Position numbers and translations under genes: made by a program. 64,000 nt of DNA from Roseospira marina (GTDB lineage Bacteria; Pseudomonadota; Alphaproteobacteria; Rhodospirillales; Rhodospirillaceae), in contig NZ_JACIGJ010000010.1 in the NCBI RefSeq assembly GCF_014197855.1, positions 62,001 to 126,000 on the forward strand, given 5' to 3'. Shown here in pieces: positions 31,931 through 40,773 of the stretch (positions are counted from its first letter, which is position 1; each line of letters starts with the position of its first letter). Below the pieces are notes generated by a model, which saw only the letters and a list, made by a program, of their open reading frames with translations, was not told the origin of the DNA and made no database searches.

Positions 31931-33517
31931 CTACACCGAAGACCGCGCGCGCCGGGGTCCGGCCCCTCGGACACGCCCGCGCGGGTCGTCCGGCATCGCC
32001 GCGCCGGCCCCCGCGACCGGCGTGGACCGGTACCCCAGGGCCTCCGCAATGTGCGCGCGCCCGACCCCGTCCCGGCCGTCGAGGTCCGCCAGGGTGCGCG
32101 CCACCCGCAACAGCCGGTGATAGGCCCGCGCCGACAGGCGCAGCCGCTCCGCCGCCTCTGCCATCAGCGCATGGCCCGGCGCATCGGGGGCCGCAACCCG
32201 CTCCAGCGCCGCGCCTGCGAGATGCGCGTTAACCCGCGCCTCCCGCCGCCCGCCCGCCCGGTCCGCCTGGGCTTCGCGCGCCGCCCGCACCCGGGCCGCA
32301 ACCGGCGCGCTGGGCTCGGCCGCGCCCCCGGGCGCCATCGCGAAGGGATCCACCGGCGGCACCGTCACATGCAGGTCGATGCGATCGAGCAACGGCCCCG
32401 ACAGCCGGTTGCGATACTCGATGCCGCAGCCGGGCGCCTTGGAGCACGCCAGGGCCGGGTCGTCGAGATAGCCGCACTTGCACGGGTTCATCGCGGCGAC
32501 CAGTTGCACCCGCGCTGGATAGGTCACATGGCCGTTGGCGCGGGCGATGCTGACCTGTCCGGTCTCCAGCGGCTGGCGCAGCGCCTCCAGCGCGGGGCGG
32601 GAGAACTCCGGCAGCTCATCCAGAAACAGCACCCCGTGATGGGCCAGACTGATCTCCCCCGGGCGGGCGCGCAGCCCGCCCCCCACCAGCGCCGGCATGC
32701 TGGCCGAATGGTGCGGGTCGCGGAACGGCCGTTGGGTAATCAGTCGGCCCTCCGCCAGATGCCCGGCGACGGAGTGGATCATGGAGACCTCCAGCGCCTC
32801 GTCGGGCGCCAGCGGCGGCAGGATCCCGGGCAGCCGGGCGGCCAGCATCGACTTGCCGGCCCCGGGCGGGCCGACCATCAGCAGGTTATGACCGCCGGCC
32901 GCCGCGATCTCCAGAGCCCGGCGCGCGCTCTCCTGCCCCTTCACGTCGGCGAGGTCCAGATGCGGGCCCGTGTCGGCGCGGGCCTCCGGGTGGGGCCGGC
33001 CCAAGGTCTGCGTGCCTTTATAATGGTTGATGAGGTCGAGCAGCCCGGTCGGCGCCAGCACGTCCACGTCGCCGGCCCAGGCGGCCTCGCCACCCTGCGG
33101 GCCGGGGCAGATCAGGCCCTTGTCCGCCCGCACCGCCGCCAGCGCCGCCGGCAGCACGCCGGCCACCGGCGCCACTGAACCGTCGAGACCAAGCTCACCC
33201 AGCACCACCACGCCGTCCATCTCCTCCAGGGGCAGCACGCCCATGGCGGTCAGCACGCCGCAGGCCACCGGCAGGTCGTAGTGGCTGCCCTCCTTCTGCA
33301 GGTCGGCGGGCGCCAGATTGACGATGATGCGCTTGGGCGGCAGGGCGAGGCCGATCGACGTCAGCGCAGCGCGCACGCGCTCCCGGCTTTCCGCCACCGC
33401 CTTATCCGGCAAGCCGACAATCGTGAACGCCGGCAGCCCCCCGGTCAGGGAGACCTGAACCTGCACGTCCAGGACCTCGATCCCGGAAAAGGCGACGGTG
33501 TGGACGCGGGCAACCAT
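31931..33517 (-). CDS. comM: YifB/ComM family Mg-chelatase-like AAA+ ATPase
   Basis: 528 residues. The N-terminal Lon-like ChlI domain starts MVARVHTVAFSGIEVLDVQV and contains GLPDKAVAESRERVRAAL. The AAA+ core has Walker A GPPGAGKSM, Walker B VLFLDELPEF and the zinc-like MNPCKCGYLDDP region; a C-terminal Mg-chelatase domain follows (LSARAYHRLLRVARTLADLDG). In naturally transformable bacteria, ComM is a hexameric helicase that promotes branch migration during DNA integration. With comEC nearby this hints at transformation ability, but YifB is widespread in non-competent species too. Confidence 0.9.
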   Translation of the reverse strand: MVARVHTVAFSGIEVLDVQVQVSLTGGLPAFTIVGLPDKAVAESRERVRAALTSIGLALPPKRIIVNLAPADLQKEGSHYDLPVACGVLTAMGVLPLEEMDGVVVLGELGLDGSVAPVAGVLPAALAAVRADKGLICPGPQGGEAAWAGDVDVLAPTGLLDLINHYKGTQTLGRPHPEARADTGPHLDLADVKGQESARRALEIAAAGGHNLLMVGPPGAGKSMLAARLPGILPPLAPDEALEVSMIHSVAGHLAEGRLITQRPFRDPHHSASMPALVGGGLRARPGEISLAHHGVLFLDELPEFSRPALEALRQPLETGQVSIARANGHVTYPARVQLVAAMNPCKCGYLDDPALACSKAPGCGIEYRNRLSGPLLDRIDLHVTVPPVDPFAMAPGGAAEPSAPVAARVRAAREAQADRAGGRREARVNAHLAGAALERVAAPDAPGHALMAEAAERLRLSARAYHRLLRVARTLADLDGRDGVGRAHIAEALGYRSTPVAGAGAAMPDDPRGRVRGAGPRRARSSV

Positions 33518-33706
33518 GGACGGCGGGCCTTCGCGGCGCGACGGAAAGACCGGACCAGCTTAATGCGAGCAACACCAAAGGCGGTACACGTTTTTTATGC
33601 ACCGGCGCGCGTTCCCGGAACCGGTCGGTGCACGCTTGCCCGGCGGAGCACTTCGCCTATACTCGCGACCTTTCCCGACCATCCGCGGACATAAGGGTAC
33701 CAGGGC

Positions 33707-34927
33707 ATGAACAAGGGCATCGGCAAGGGTGACGTAAAGAAAGTAGTGCTGGCCTATTCGGGCGGCCTGGACACGTCGATCATCCTGCGCTGGCTTCAGG
33801 ACACCTACGGCTGCGAGGTGGTGACCTTCACGGCCGACATCGGCCAGGGCGAGGAGGTGGAACCCGCCCGCAAGAAGGCCGAGATGATGGGGATCAAAGA
33901 GATCTACATCGAGGACCTGACCGAGGAGTTCGTGCGCGACTTCGTGTTCCCGATGTTCCGCGCCAACACGCTGTACGAGGGCGTGTACCTGCTCGGCACC
34001 TCCATCGCCCGCCCGCTGATCGCCAAGCGCCTGATCGAGATCGCCGAGGAGACCGGCGCCGACGCCATCAGCCACGGCGCCACCGGCAAGGGCAACGATC
34101 AGGTCCGCTTCGAACTGACGGCCTATGCGCTCAAGCCGGACGTGAAGGTCATCGCGCCGTGGCGCGAGTGGGACCTGAACAGCCGCGCCAGCCTGATCGC
34201 CTACGCCGAGGCGCACCAGATCCCGGTGCCGAAGGACAAGCGCGGCGAGTCCCCCTACTCCATGGACGCCAACCTTCTGCACATCTCCTATGAGGGCAAG
34301 GCGCTGGAGGATCCCTGGACGGAGCCGGACGAGGACATGTTCCGCCTGTCCGTCGCCCCCGAGGCCGCGCCGGACACGCCGGAATACGTCGAGATCGAGT
34401 TTGAGAAGGGCGATGCCGTCGCCATCAACGGCGAGCGCCTGACCCCGGGTGCCCTGCTCCGCCGCCTGAACGCGCTGGGCGGCAAGCACGGCTGCGGCCG
34501 CGTCGATCTGGTCGAGAATCGCTTCGTGGGCATGAAGTCGCGCGGCGTCTATGAAACTCCGGGGGGCACCCTGCTGCTGGCGGCGCACCGGGCGGTCGAG
34601 TCGATCACCCTGGACCGCGAGGCCATGCACCTGCGCGACGAGCTGATGCCGCGCTACGCCACGCTGATCTACAACGGCTTCTGGTTCGCGCCGGAGCGCG
34701 AGGCCCTGCAGGCCCTGATCGACAAGACCCAGGAGCGTGTCACCGGCACCGCCCGCCTGAAGCTGTACAAGGGCAATGTGATCGTGGTCGGCCGAAAGGC
34801 GCCGGTCAGCCTGTACAGCATGGACCACGTCACCTTCGAGGCGGACGAGGTCTACGACCAGCACGACGCTGAAGGCTTCATCAAGCTGAACGCCCTGCGC
34901 CTGCGCCTGGGCCGCATGGCGGGGTAA
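33707..34927 (+). CDS. argG: Argininosuccinate synthase
   Basis: Joins citrulline and aspartate using ATP in arginine synthesis. The 406-residue product shows the N-type ATP pyrophosphatase loop [16 protein letters not shown], then [16 protein letters not shown] and the citrulline/aspartate-binding AIAINGE-like region, all intact and of normal length. The ATG at 33707 follows a weak ribosome site (AAGGGTACCAGGGC). The gene is alone, with a GC-rich hairpin behind it. Confidence 0.96.
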   Translation: MNKGIGKGDVKKVVLAYSGGLDTSIILRWLQDTYGCEVVTFTADIGQGEEVEPARKKAEMMGIKEIYIEDLTEEFVRDFVFPMFRANTLYEGVYLLGTSIARPLIAKRLIEIAEETGADAISHGATGKGNDQVRFELTAYALKPDVKVIAPWREWDLNSRASLIAYAEAHQIPVPKDKRGESPYSMDANLLHISYEGKALEDPWTEPDEDMFRLSVAPEAAPDTPEYVEIEFEKGDAVAINGERLTPGALLRRLNALGGKHGCGRVDLVENRFVGMKSRGVYETPGGTLLLAAHRAVESITLDREAMHLRDELMPRYATLIYNGFWFAPEREALQALIDKTQERVTGTARLKLYKGNVIVVGRKAPVSLYSMDHVTFEADEVYDQHDAEGFIKLNALRLRLGRMAG

Positions 34928-34964
34928 CCCCGCCCGCTTTGTGACACAGAATCACCAACAGCGC

Positions 34965-34993
34965 CGCCGCCGGGTCCCCTTGACCCGGCGGCG
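34965..34993 (+). terminator. GC-rich hairpin after argG
   Basis: CGCCGCCGGGT and ACCCGGCGGCG form a perfect 11-bp stem with a 7-base loop, about 40 bases after the argG stop, with only a short T-stretch (ATTT) downstream. Confidence 0.55.
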
Positions 34994-35227
34994 TAGCATT
35001 TCCATATCATTCGTGTTAGGTTTAGGGTGTTTAAAAAGAGCAACGACCCAAAGAACAACAACGGAGCGCGGGACGGTCGTCGTCTCCGATGAACCGAATC
35101 CCTCGGTCAGCCATAGGGTTTTGCAGGAGGGGGCTTCGCAGGAGGGGTCTCTCACAAGCGCGGTCAACGGCGCGTGGGGGCCCGGCGCGGTGGGAATGAG
35201 TCCCGCCCCACACAACGAGGTGCCGCC

Positions 35228-35815
35228 ATGTTCGCAGACAAGACGCTGACCCCACGCGAGACGGTTCGCCTGTGCGCGCTGGGGACCATTGCCGACGCGA
35301 ACCAGACGTACGCCGAGGTGGCCCAACAGGTGCGCGACTTCATTACGCGCATCACCGGCCCGTCGCTGGACCTGCTCGGCAGCTCCATGGAGCTGTTGCA
35401 GATCGAGGGGCTGATTCGCGCCACCGACGGCTCCTCGCTGGACGACAGCACACCGCTGGAAATCACCGATGCCGGTCGGGAGGAATTCCGTCGGCTGATG
35501 ACCGCCAATCTGCGGTCCTCCTCGGATCTCTCGAAGCTCGTCACCGCGATGAAGTTCCGCTTCCTCCACCTGCTCCCCCCGGAGGATCGCTGCGGTCAGG
35601 CGGAGCTGCTGCTGGACGCGCGCGAAACGGAACTGAACCGCCTGCTGGACATGCGCACGGCGCACGGTGATCGCGGCGGCCCGTTCAAGGAGTGGCTGGA
35701 TCACGAGATCACGCAAACGGAGCGGGCGCTGGCCTGGCTGGAGAACTTCTGCGACACCATTCCCCAGACCATCACGGACTCGGCGGCCCCCGAATCGGCG
35801 GCGGCGCCCGCATAG
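35228..35815 (+). CDS. PadR-like transcriptional regulator
   Basis: 195 residues. The N-terminal 95 residues form a PadR-type winged helix (RETVRLCALGTIADANQTYAEVAQQV, then GSSMELLQIEGLIRATDG and LEITDAGREEFRRLM). The C-terminal half is helical (AELLLDARETELNRLLDMRTAHG), like the dimerisation domain of PadR proteins that bind small ligands. The start at 35228 (MFADKTLTPRETV) follows ACGAGG; 18 upstream codons are dispensable. Target genes are unknown. A strong terminator follows. Confidence 0.75.
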   Translation: MFADKTLTPRETVRLCALGTIADANQTYAEVAQQVRDFITRITGPSLDLLGSSMELLQIEGLIRATDGSSLDDSTPLEITDAGREEFRRLMTANLRSSSDLSKLVTAMKFRFLHLLPPEDRCGQAELLLDARETELNRLLDMRTAHGDRGGPFKEWLDHEITQTERALAWLENFCDTIPQTITDSAAPESAAAPA

Positions 35816-35855
35816 GATATCAAGGGCGCCCGAACGGGTGCGCTGCAGCATGGTC

Positions 35856-35888
35856 AACGGGCCGGGGTTCCCCTCCGGCCCGTTTTTT
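35856..35888 (+). terminator. Intrinsic terminator after the padR-like gene
   Basis: ACGGGCCGG and CCGGCCCGT arms with a 9-base loop, followed by a run of T. About 40 bases past the stop codon. Confidence 0.8.
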
Positions 35889-35917
35889 ATGGGGACAGGT
35901 CCCCGCCCGTCCTCGGT

Positions 35918-36862
35918 TCAGGACACCGTGATGGGGCCGGACACCCCGTCGCCGCGCCGGGCCGCCGTCCGCAAGGGCGAGGCCAGAGGCCCGGGCAAAA
36001 TCTCCCGCAGCACATCGTCGAGGTCGGGGGGCGCATGGCGGCGCCGCCATTCGCGCGGATAGCCCAACGAGACCTCCTCGAACCGGGTGCCATCGCGCCA
36101 GTCCGTGCGTGGCACATGCTGGTGCCCCGTCACCACCACGGGCGCGTTGAAGCGCAGGTGCCAATCGTGCGTCGCCACCGTGCCGCACCACGGCGCCAGC
36201 CGGGGCACCCGGTGAATGAACAGCAGGTCCTTGCGCATTGGAAAGTGATTGATAAGCACCGGCCGGCTTCCTGTGGGCAGGGCGCTCAGGCGTGCCTCCG
36301 TCTGGGCGACTCGGTCCTGGCACCACGCGACCCGATCCCGAAACGGCGCCGGGGACAGATGCTGCTCATCGGCACACAGCGCATGCTCGGCCGCCGCCCA
36401 GGCGCGCACATCGCCCAGGGCCACACCCGGCGGGCGGAAGCTGTAGTCGTACAGCAGGAACAGCGGGCACAGAATGCGCGGCCCCTTGCCGATGGCGGAG
36501 CCCTCCGCGGAGCTGGGGACCACGCCCTCCTCCGCCGCATCCGGAGGCCAGACCGGATACGGATCCTCCGGCGTCAGCACGCCATAGCCGCGCGCCAGCG
36601 CCACCAGGGCCTCGTACTTGGCGACCCCGCCCAGCGGACCGCCGGCCTCGTCGGTGGTCCACAGTTCGTGATTGCCCGGCACCCAGAGCACCTGCGCGAA
36701 CCGGGGCACCAGGGCATCGAGCGCCTGGGCCAGATGCGTCAGGCTCTCGCCGACGTCCCCGGCCAGGATCAGCCAGTCGTCGCGGTGATCGGTCTCGAAC
36801 TCCAGCACCGGCCGATTCTCGGCGTGCCCAAGGTGCAGGTCGCTGACGGCGAACAGGTTCAT
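35918..36862 (-). CDS. Calcineurin-like metallophosphoesterase
   Basis: 314 residues with the complete two-metal phosphoesterase motif set: DLHLGH (residues 8-13), GDVGES, GNHELW, NHFPM and TGHQHVPR. The five blocks bind the di-metal centre that hydrolyses phosphoesters. Substrate unknown; cytosolic, with no signal peptide. The ATG at 36860-36862 gives the motif in the usual position near the N-terminus. Confidence 0.88.
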   Translation of the reverse strand: MNLFAVSDLHLGHAENRPVLEFETDHRDDWLILAGDVGESLTHLAQALDALVPRFAQVLWVPGNHELWTTDEAGGPLGGVAKYEALVALARGYGVLTPEDPYPVWPPDAAEEGVVPSSAEGSAIGKGPRILCPLFLLYDYSFRPPGVALGDVRAWAAAEHALCADEQHLSPAPFRDRVAWCQDRVAQTEARLSALPTGSRPVLINHFPMRKDLLFIHRVPRLAPWCGTVATHDWHLRFNAPVVVTGHQHVPRTDWRDGTRFEEVSLGYPREWRRRHAPPDLDDVLREILPGPLASPLRTAARRGDGVSGPITVS

Positions 36863-36975
36863 GAGGCTCCCGGCGCTGGCATCAAGTGTAAAACCAGTGT
36901 AGCACGCGCGAGCGATGCACGGCGCCGCGAAGGATCAATGCCGCGTTCCGGGCACTCGCCTCGCAACAGCCCGCT

Positions 36976-37413
36976 CTACAGAAGCCCCATCTCGCGCAAG
37001 GCGTCGCGCATCTCGTCCGGCATGGCCGCGACATCGTCGCCGTCCGCCCCCGGTACGGTCCGGCGGTCGGGCGGCGCCTGCTCGGCCGCCAGATAGCGCC
37101 AGCCCTGGAACGGGCGCCACGGCCAAGCCTCCGTATCGACAACGGCGGGGTCGAGATGGATGCGGCAGGCGGAGCGCCCGGTCTCCGGGTCCGTCACCGC
37201 CTCCAGGTCCAGGATGGTCTGGCGGCACCGGATCGCGCCCTTCATCACCCAGTACAGCGCGCCGTCGGTGAGAACCTCGCTGGCGCGGCGCGGCATCATC
37301 CGGGTGGTGTGCACCAGCGCGTCGCCCACCGCCATCCGGCGGCCGTGCTGAAGCGCGCGGAGGTCGTCGGGCGTTTCGATCCCGACGCAGAGCTTAATGA
37401 GATGCAGGGTCAT
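36976..37413 (-). CDS. DUF1489 family protein
   Basis: 145-residue alphaproteobacterial family of unknown function. It opens MTLHLIKLCVGIETPDDLRA and contains the conserved TRMMPRRASEVLTDGALYWVMKG block and RCRQTILDLE. I start at the ATG at 37411-37413 because the family begins with LHLIKLCVG; an ATG six codons earlier is possible. Neither has a strong ribosome site. It lies between the glycosyltransferase and phosphoesterase genes on the same strand. Confidence 0.85.
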   Translation of the reverse strand: MTLHLIKLCVGIETPDDLRALQHGRRMAVGDALVHTTRMMPRRASEVLTDGALYWVMKGAIRCRQTILDLEAVTDPETGRSACRIHLDPAVVDTEAWPWRPFQGWRYLAAEQAPPDRRTVPGADGDDVAAMPDEMRDALREMGLL

Positions 37414-37446
37414 GACGGCAGGGAATGGCACGCCCGGCGCCGGGGT

Positions 37447-38541
37447 TCAAGAGGCCCGGCCGGCCTCGCCGCCCGGCGCGCGCGGCGCCTCGCGGGCGGG
37501 GTCCCAACTGCGCGCCCGCCGGGTCAGCAGCGCGAGCGGCGACCATGTGAGAGCCCGGGCCAAATTGCGCAATGAGACCGTGCGCTCCGCCTGGATCCGC
37601 TGGCGTTGCGCCCACACCCCGGTGGGGCCACCGAGTCCCGCCAGACCATCGCGCAAGCCCCGAAACGCATCCCGGAACAGCCCGTGCCGGGCCGCGCGCG
37701 CCAGCATCAGGGCGTGCGCGGCGATCTGAAGCGGCACCAGCGGCCAGAACCAGACCGCGGGGGTGGTGCGGACCACCGTCCACAGGGCGTTGCGGCGGTC
37801 GTGATAGACGTTGAAGGCGTGCCGCCGCGCGGTGCTGGCGCTGCCGACGTGGCGAACCCGCGCCGCCGCGACCGTCACGCAGCGGCCGCCGCGCAGCCGG
37901 TGCCGCAGAGCCAAGTCCACGTCTTCCATGTAGCAGAAAAACCGCGCCTCGAACCCGCCCAGGGCGTCGAAGTCCGCCCGCGACCACAGCGCGGCCGCCG
38001 CGCAGGGGCCGAACACGCCGACGTCCGCGGGAGGCGCGGTTTCCACCGGCGCCCGATACCCGCCGCGCCACGCGAGGCCCGCCGGGCACCAGCAGTCCCC
38101 GATGCCGTCCAGCCGCGACGGATGGCCGGCGTCAAGTTGCACCGAGCCGAACGCAGTGCCGGCCGGGTGCCGCGCCGCCGCCGCCAGCAGGGCGGACAGC
38201 CAGTCCGGATCGGGATAGGCATCGGGGTTCAGCAGCGCCAGCCAGCCGCCGCGCGCGTATTCCGCCGCGAGGTTGTTGCCGGCCGCGAAGCCCAGGTTCG
38301 CGCCCGGGTGCAGAACGGTGATGGGGAAGGCGCGGCGTTCGGCTTCGGCATAGGCCCAGTCCGCCCCGCCCCGACCGTTTTCCACCAGGATGACCTCGAA
38401 ATCGTCGCGGTCCTGCACCGCCAGGTGATCGAACGCGCGGCGGGCAAGCGCCTGGCTGTCGTGCGAGACCATCAGCACACTCACCAAGGGCCACGGTCCC
38501 GGCTGGGACGCGCCCTCCTCCGAAGGGGTGGCGACGGGCAC
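37447..38541 (-). CDS. Family 2 glycosyltransferase (rhamnosyltransferase-like)
   Basis: Transfers a sugar from a nucleotide donor, probably to a cell-surface glycan, on the inner face of the membrane. 364 residues with the GT-A fold: VSVLMVSHDSQALA at the N-terminus, PGANLGFAAGNNLA, and the metal-binding NPDAYPD (DxD equivalent). CYMEDVDLALRHRLRGG, the ED-D acceptor motif, is typical of WbbL/rhamnosyltransferase-like enzymes. The gene starts directly after the dnaA stop, so the two probably share a transcript, although their functions look unrelated. Confidence 0.82.
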   Translation of the reverse strand: MPVATPSEEGASQPGPWPLVSVLMVSHDSQALARRAFDHLAVQDRDDFEVILVENGRGGADWAYAEAERRAFPITVLHPGANLGFAAGNNLAAEYARGGWLALLNPDAYPDPDWLSALLAAAARHPAGTAFGSVQLDAGHPSRLDGIGDCWCPAGLAWRGGYRAPVETAPPADVGVFGPCAAAALWSRADFDALGGFEARFFCYMEDVDLALRHRLRGGRCVTVAAARVRHVGSASTARRHAFNVYHDRRNALWTVVRTTPAVWFWPLVPLQIAAHALMLARAARHGLFRDAFRGLRDGLAGLGGPTGVWAQRQRIQAERTVSLRNLARALTWSPLALLTRRARSWDPAREAPRAPGGEAGRAS

Positions 38542-40044
38542 TCAGGTCTCCAGCATGCGGCGCAACAGGTCCACGTCCTCGGCGAAGGCCGCGTCCGTGC
38601 GGCACAGGTCCTCGATCTTCTTGACCGCGTGCATGACGGTGGTGTGGTCGCGGCCGCCGAACTTACGCCCGATCTCGGGCAGGGACCGCTGGGTGAGCTG
38701 CTTCGAGAGGTACATCGCCACCTGACGGGGCCGCGCCACCGCCCGCGACCGACGGGCCGAAGACATGTCCGCGATACGGACCTTGTAGTGCTCGGCGACC
38801 TTCTTCTGGATTTCCTCGATGGTGATGCGTCGGTCGTGCGCCCGCAGCAGGTCGTGCAGCACCTCCCGCGTCGTCTCCAGCGTGATCGGCCGCCCGACAA
38901 GCTGGGCGTGCGCGACCAGCCGGGTCAGCGCCCCCTCCACCTCGCGGCCGTTGGACACGATCTTGTGGGCGATGAACTCCAGAACCTTGGGCGGAATCTC
39001 GACCCCGAACTGATCGGCCTTCGACGCCAGAATGGCCAGCCGCAGCTCATAGGTCGTGGGGTGCAGATCCGCCACCAGTCCCATCGACAGGCGGGAGCGC
39101 AGACGGTTGCCGATCTCCTCCAGGTCGTTGGGCGACTTGTCGGCGGACAGCACGATCTGGCGCCCCTGGTCGACCAGGGCGTTGAAGGTGTGGAAGAACT
39201 CTTCCTGGGTGGAATCCTTGCCGCTGATGAACTGCACGTCGTCGATCATCAGCACGTCCACGGAGCGGAACTGCTCCTTGAACGAAATCGTGTCGTGCAT
39301 GCGCAGCGCCCGGATGAAGCTGTACATGAACTTCTCGGCCGACAGATAGGCCACGCGGCGGTCCGGGCGGATCTCGCGAATCTGGTGGGCAATGGCGTGC
39401 ATCAGGTGGGTCTTGCCCAGACCGACGCCGCCGTACAGGAACAGCGGGTTAAACGGCACGTGGTCCGAATCCCCGACCCGCTTGGCGGCCGCGTAGGCGA
39501 ACTCGTTCGGCTTGCCGGTCACGAAGGTCTCGAACGTGAAACGCGGGTCCAGCGGCGCCGAAAACACCTCGGTCCCCGCCGCGCCACTCAGGGCGCCACT
39601 CGTCGCCCCGCCCCCTGTGGACCCACTGGTCGGCGCGGCCGGCGCCCGCTCCGCCGTCGCTCGCTCGGACGCGGCGGGCCGCCCCGCCGGCGCGGCCGCA
39701 TCACCGTCCGCGTTCGCGGCCACAAACACCGGTTGGCGCACGCCGTCCGCCGTGTCGCCGGCGGCCAACTCGGGCCCACCGACAGCCACCACGAAGGTCA
39801 CCGTCCGTCCCTGCGGATCAAGCCCCATCCAAAGGTCCCGGATGCGGTCGGCGTAGTGTGTCATCACCCAGTCGCGCATGAACCGGGTCGGCAACCCCAG
39901 GGCAATGTCCCGGTCGGTGCCGCCGTTCACGGTCATCGGGCGAATCCAGCTCGCATAGGCAGCGCTGCCGAATTCACGCCTCAGCTGCTGGCGAACGCGA
40001 GTCCACACGTCCTTCACGTCGAGTTCCGGCGTCGCGGCGTCCAT
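38542..40044 (-). CDS. dnaA: Chromosomal replication initiator DnaA
   Basis: AAA+ protein that melts oriC. 500 residues: domain I (DVKDVWTRVRQQLRREFG), an Ala/Pro-rich linker, the AAA+ core with Walker A GGVGLGKTHL and Walker B VLMIDDVQF, and the DNA-binding domain IV with the conserved GGRDHTTVMHAVKKIE. The ATG at 40042-40044 has AGGAAGGG at good spacing, better than the ATG two codons earlier. There are no DnaA boxes in the 700 bases upstream, so oriC is probably elsewhere, as is common in alphaproteobacteria. Confidence 0.95.
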   Translation of the reverse strand: MDAATPELDVKDVWTRVRQQLRREFGSAAYASWIRPMTVNGGTDRDIALGLPTRFMRDWVMTHYADRIRDLWMGLDPQGRTVTFVVAVGGPELAAGDTADGVRQPVFVAANADGDAAAPAGRPAASERATAERAPAAPTSGSTGGGATSGALSGAAGTEVFSAPLDPRFTFETFVTGKPNEFAYAAAKRVGDSDHVPFNPLFLYGGVGLGKTHLMHAIAHQIREIRPDRRVAYLSAEKFMYSFIRALRMHDTISFKEQFRSVDVLMIDDVQFISGKDSTQEEFFHTFNALVDQGRQIVLSADKSPNDLEEIGNRLRSRLSMGLVADLHPTTYELRLAILASKADQFGVEIPPKVLEFIAHKIVSNGREVEGALTRLVAHAQLVGRPITLETTREVLHDLLRAHDRRITIEEIQKKVAEHYKVRIADMSSARRSRAVARPRQVAMYLSKQLTQRSLPEIGRKFGGRDHTTVMHAVKKIEDLCRTDAAFAEDVDLLRRMLET

Positions 40045-40050
40045 TCCCAT

Positions 40051-40773
40051 CCCTTCCTGACGCAACCCCCAAAACGCCGTGCCGCGCGGCGAGCCTGTGC
40101 CCGACGCCGTCACGCCGTAACCGATGGAAAGACCCTGCCCGGGACACCCGACGAGTCCCGCCCTATCGACGTCCACACACACCGCTGACCCGGCCGCTCA
40201 GGGCCGATGTCAGACGCCGATCCTTCGTGAACCAGAGCGAAGGTCGCAAGATGCCCGGCTGCCGGACGCGCGATCAAGGAAAAAGGCCGAACCCATGCAG
40301 GCCAAGCATACAACCCATCTCAGCGCGCGGCAGTGACGCCGCTCGCAAAATCAGGCCATAATATCGATTAGGCCACTCTGCAAAACGCCAAAGAAATTCT
40401 TAGCGTTGGGCGCCATTATTCCCTCCCCGGACATCAAACGCACAACTGTCACGCTTCAGCCGTGGCGTTGCACGCTGTTTCCCTTCCTCTTCGCTTCCTG
40501 CGGTAGTGCGCAAAGAGTACCCGGGGCGTCGGCGTCAGGCAATGGGGCCGAAACAGGAACATGCTTCAGCACCATGACAGGGGCACTACATCTTGAACCG
40601 CAACCCAAGTGTGGCACCATATGACGAAATGTCGGCCGCGATCGGGGAGCACGGGAGGGCGGCGGCGTGACCGATTTGCCATCGCGGATCCGATCGCCCC
40701 GCCACGCCCCACGGGGGCTTGACGCCCCCCCGGCTCCGCGCCGCCACCCCTGAAAAATGTCGCGGGGACGCCC
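40051..40773. other. Intergenic region between dnaA and the DUF4175 gene
   Basis: About 720 bases with no supported gene. It should hold the divergent promoters of dnaA and the DUF4175 gene; an AT-richer part near 40350-40420 is the likeliest place for the dnaA promoter. I looked for DnaA boxes, an rpsT gene and hairpin terminators and saw none. Confidence 0.4.

Noticed and set aside
40051-40773. Possible oriC next to dnaA
   Set aside because: No DnaA boxes or AT-rich repeats are present; the only exact DnaA box I noticed is upstream of nrdJ and is single.
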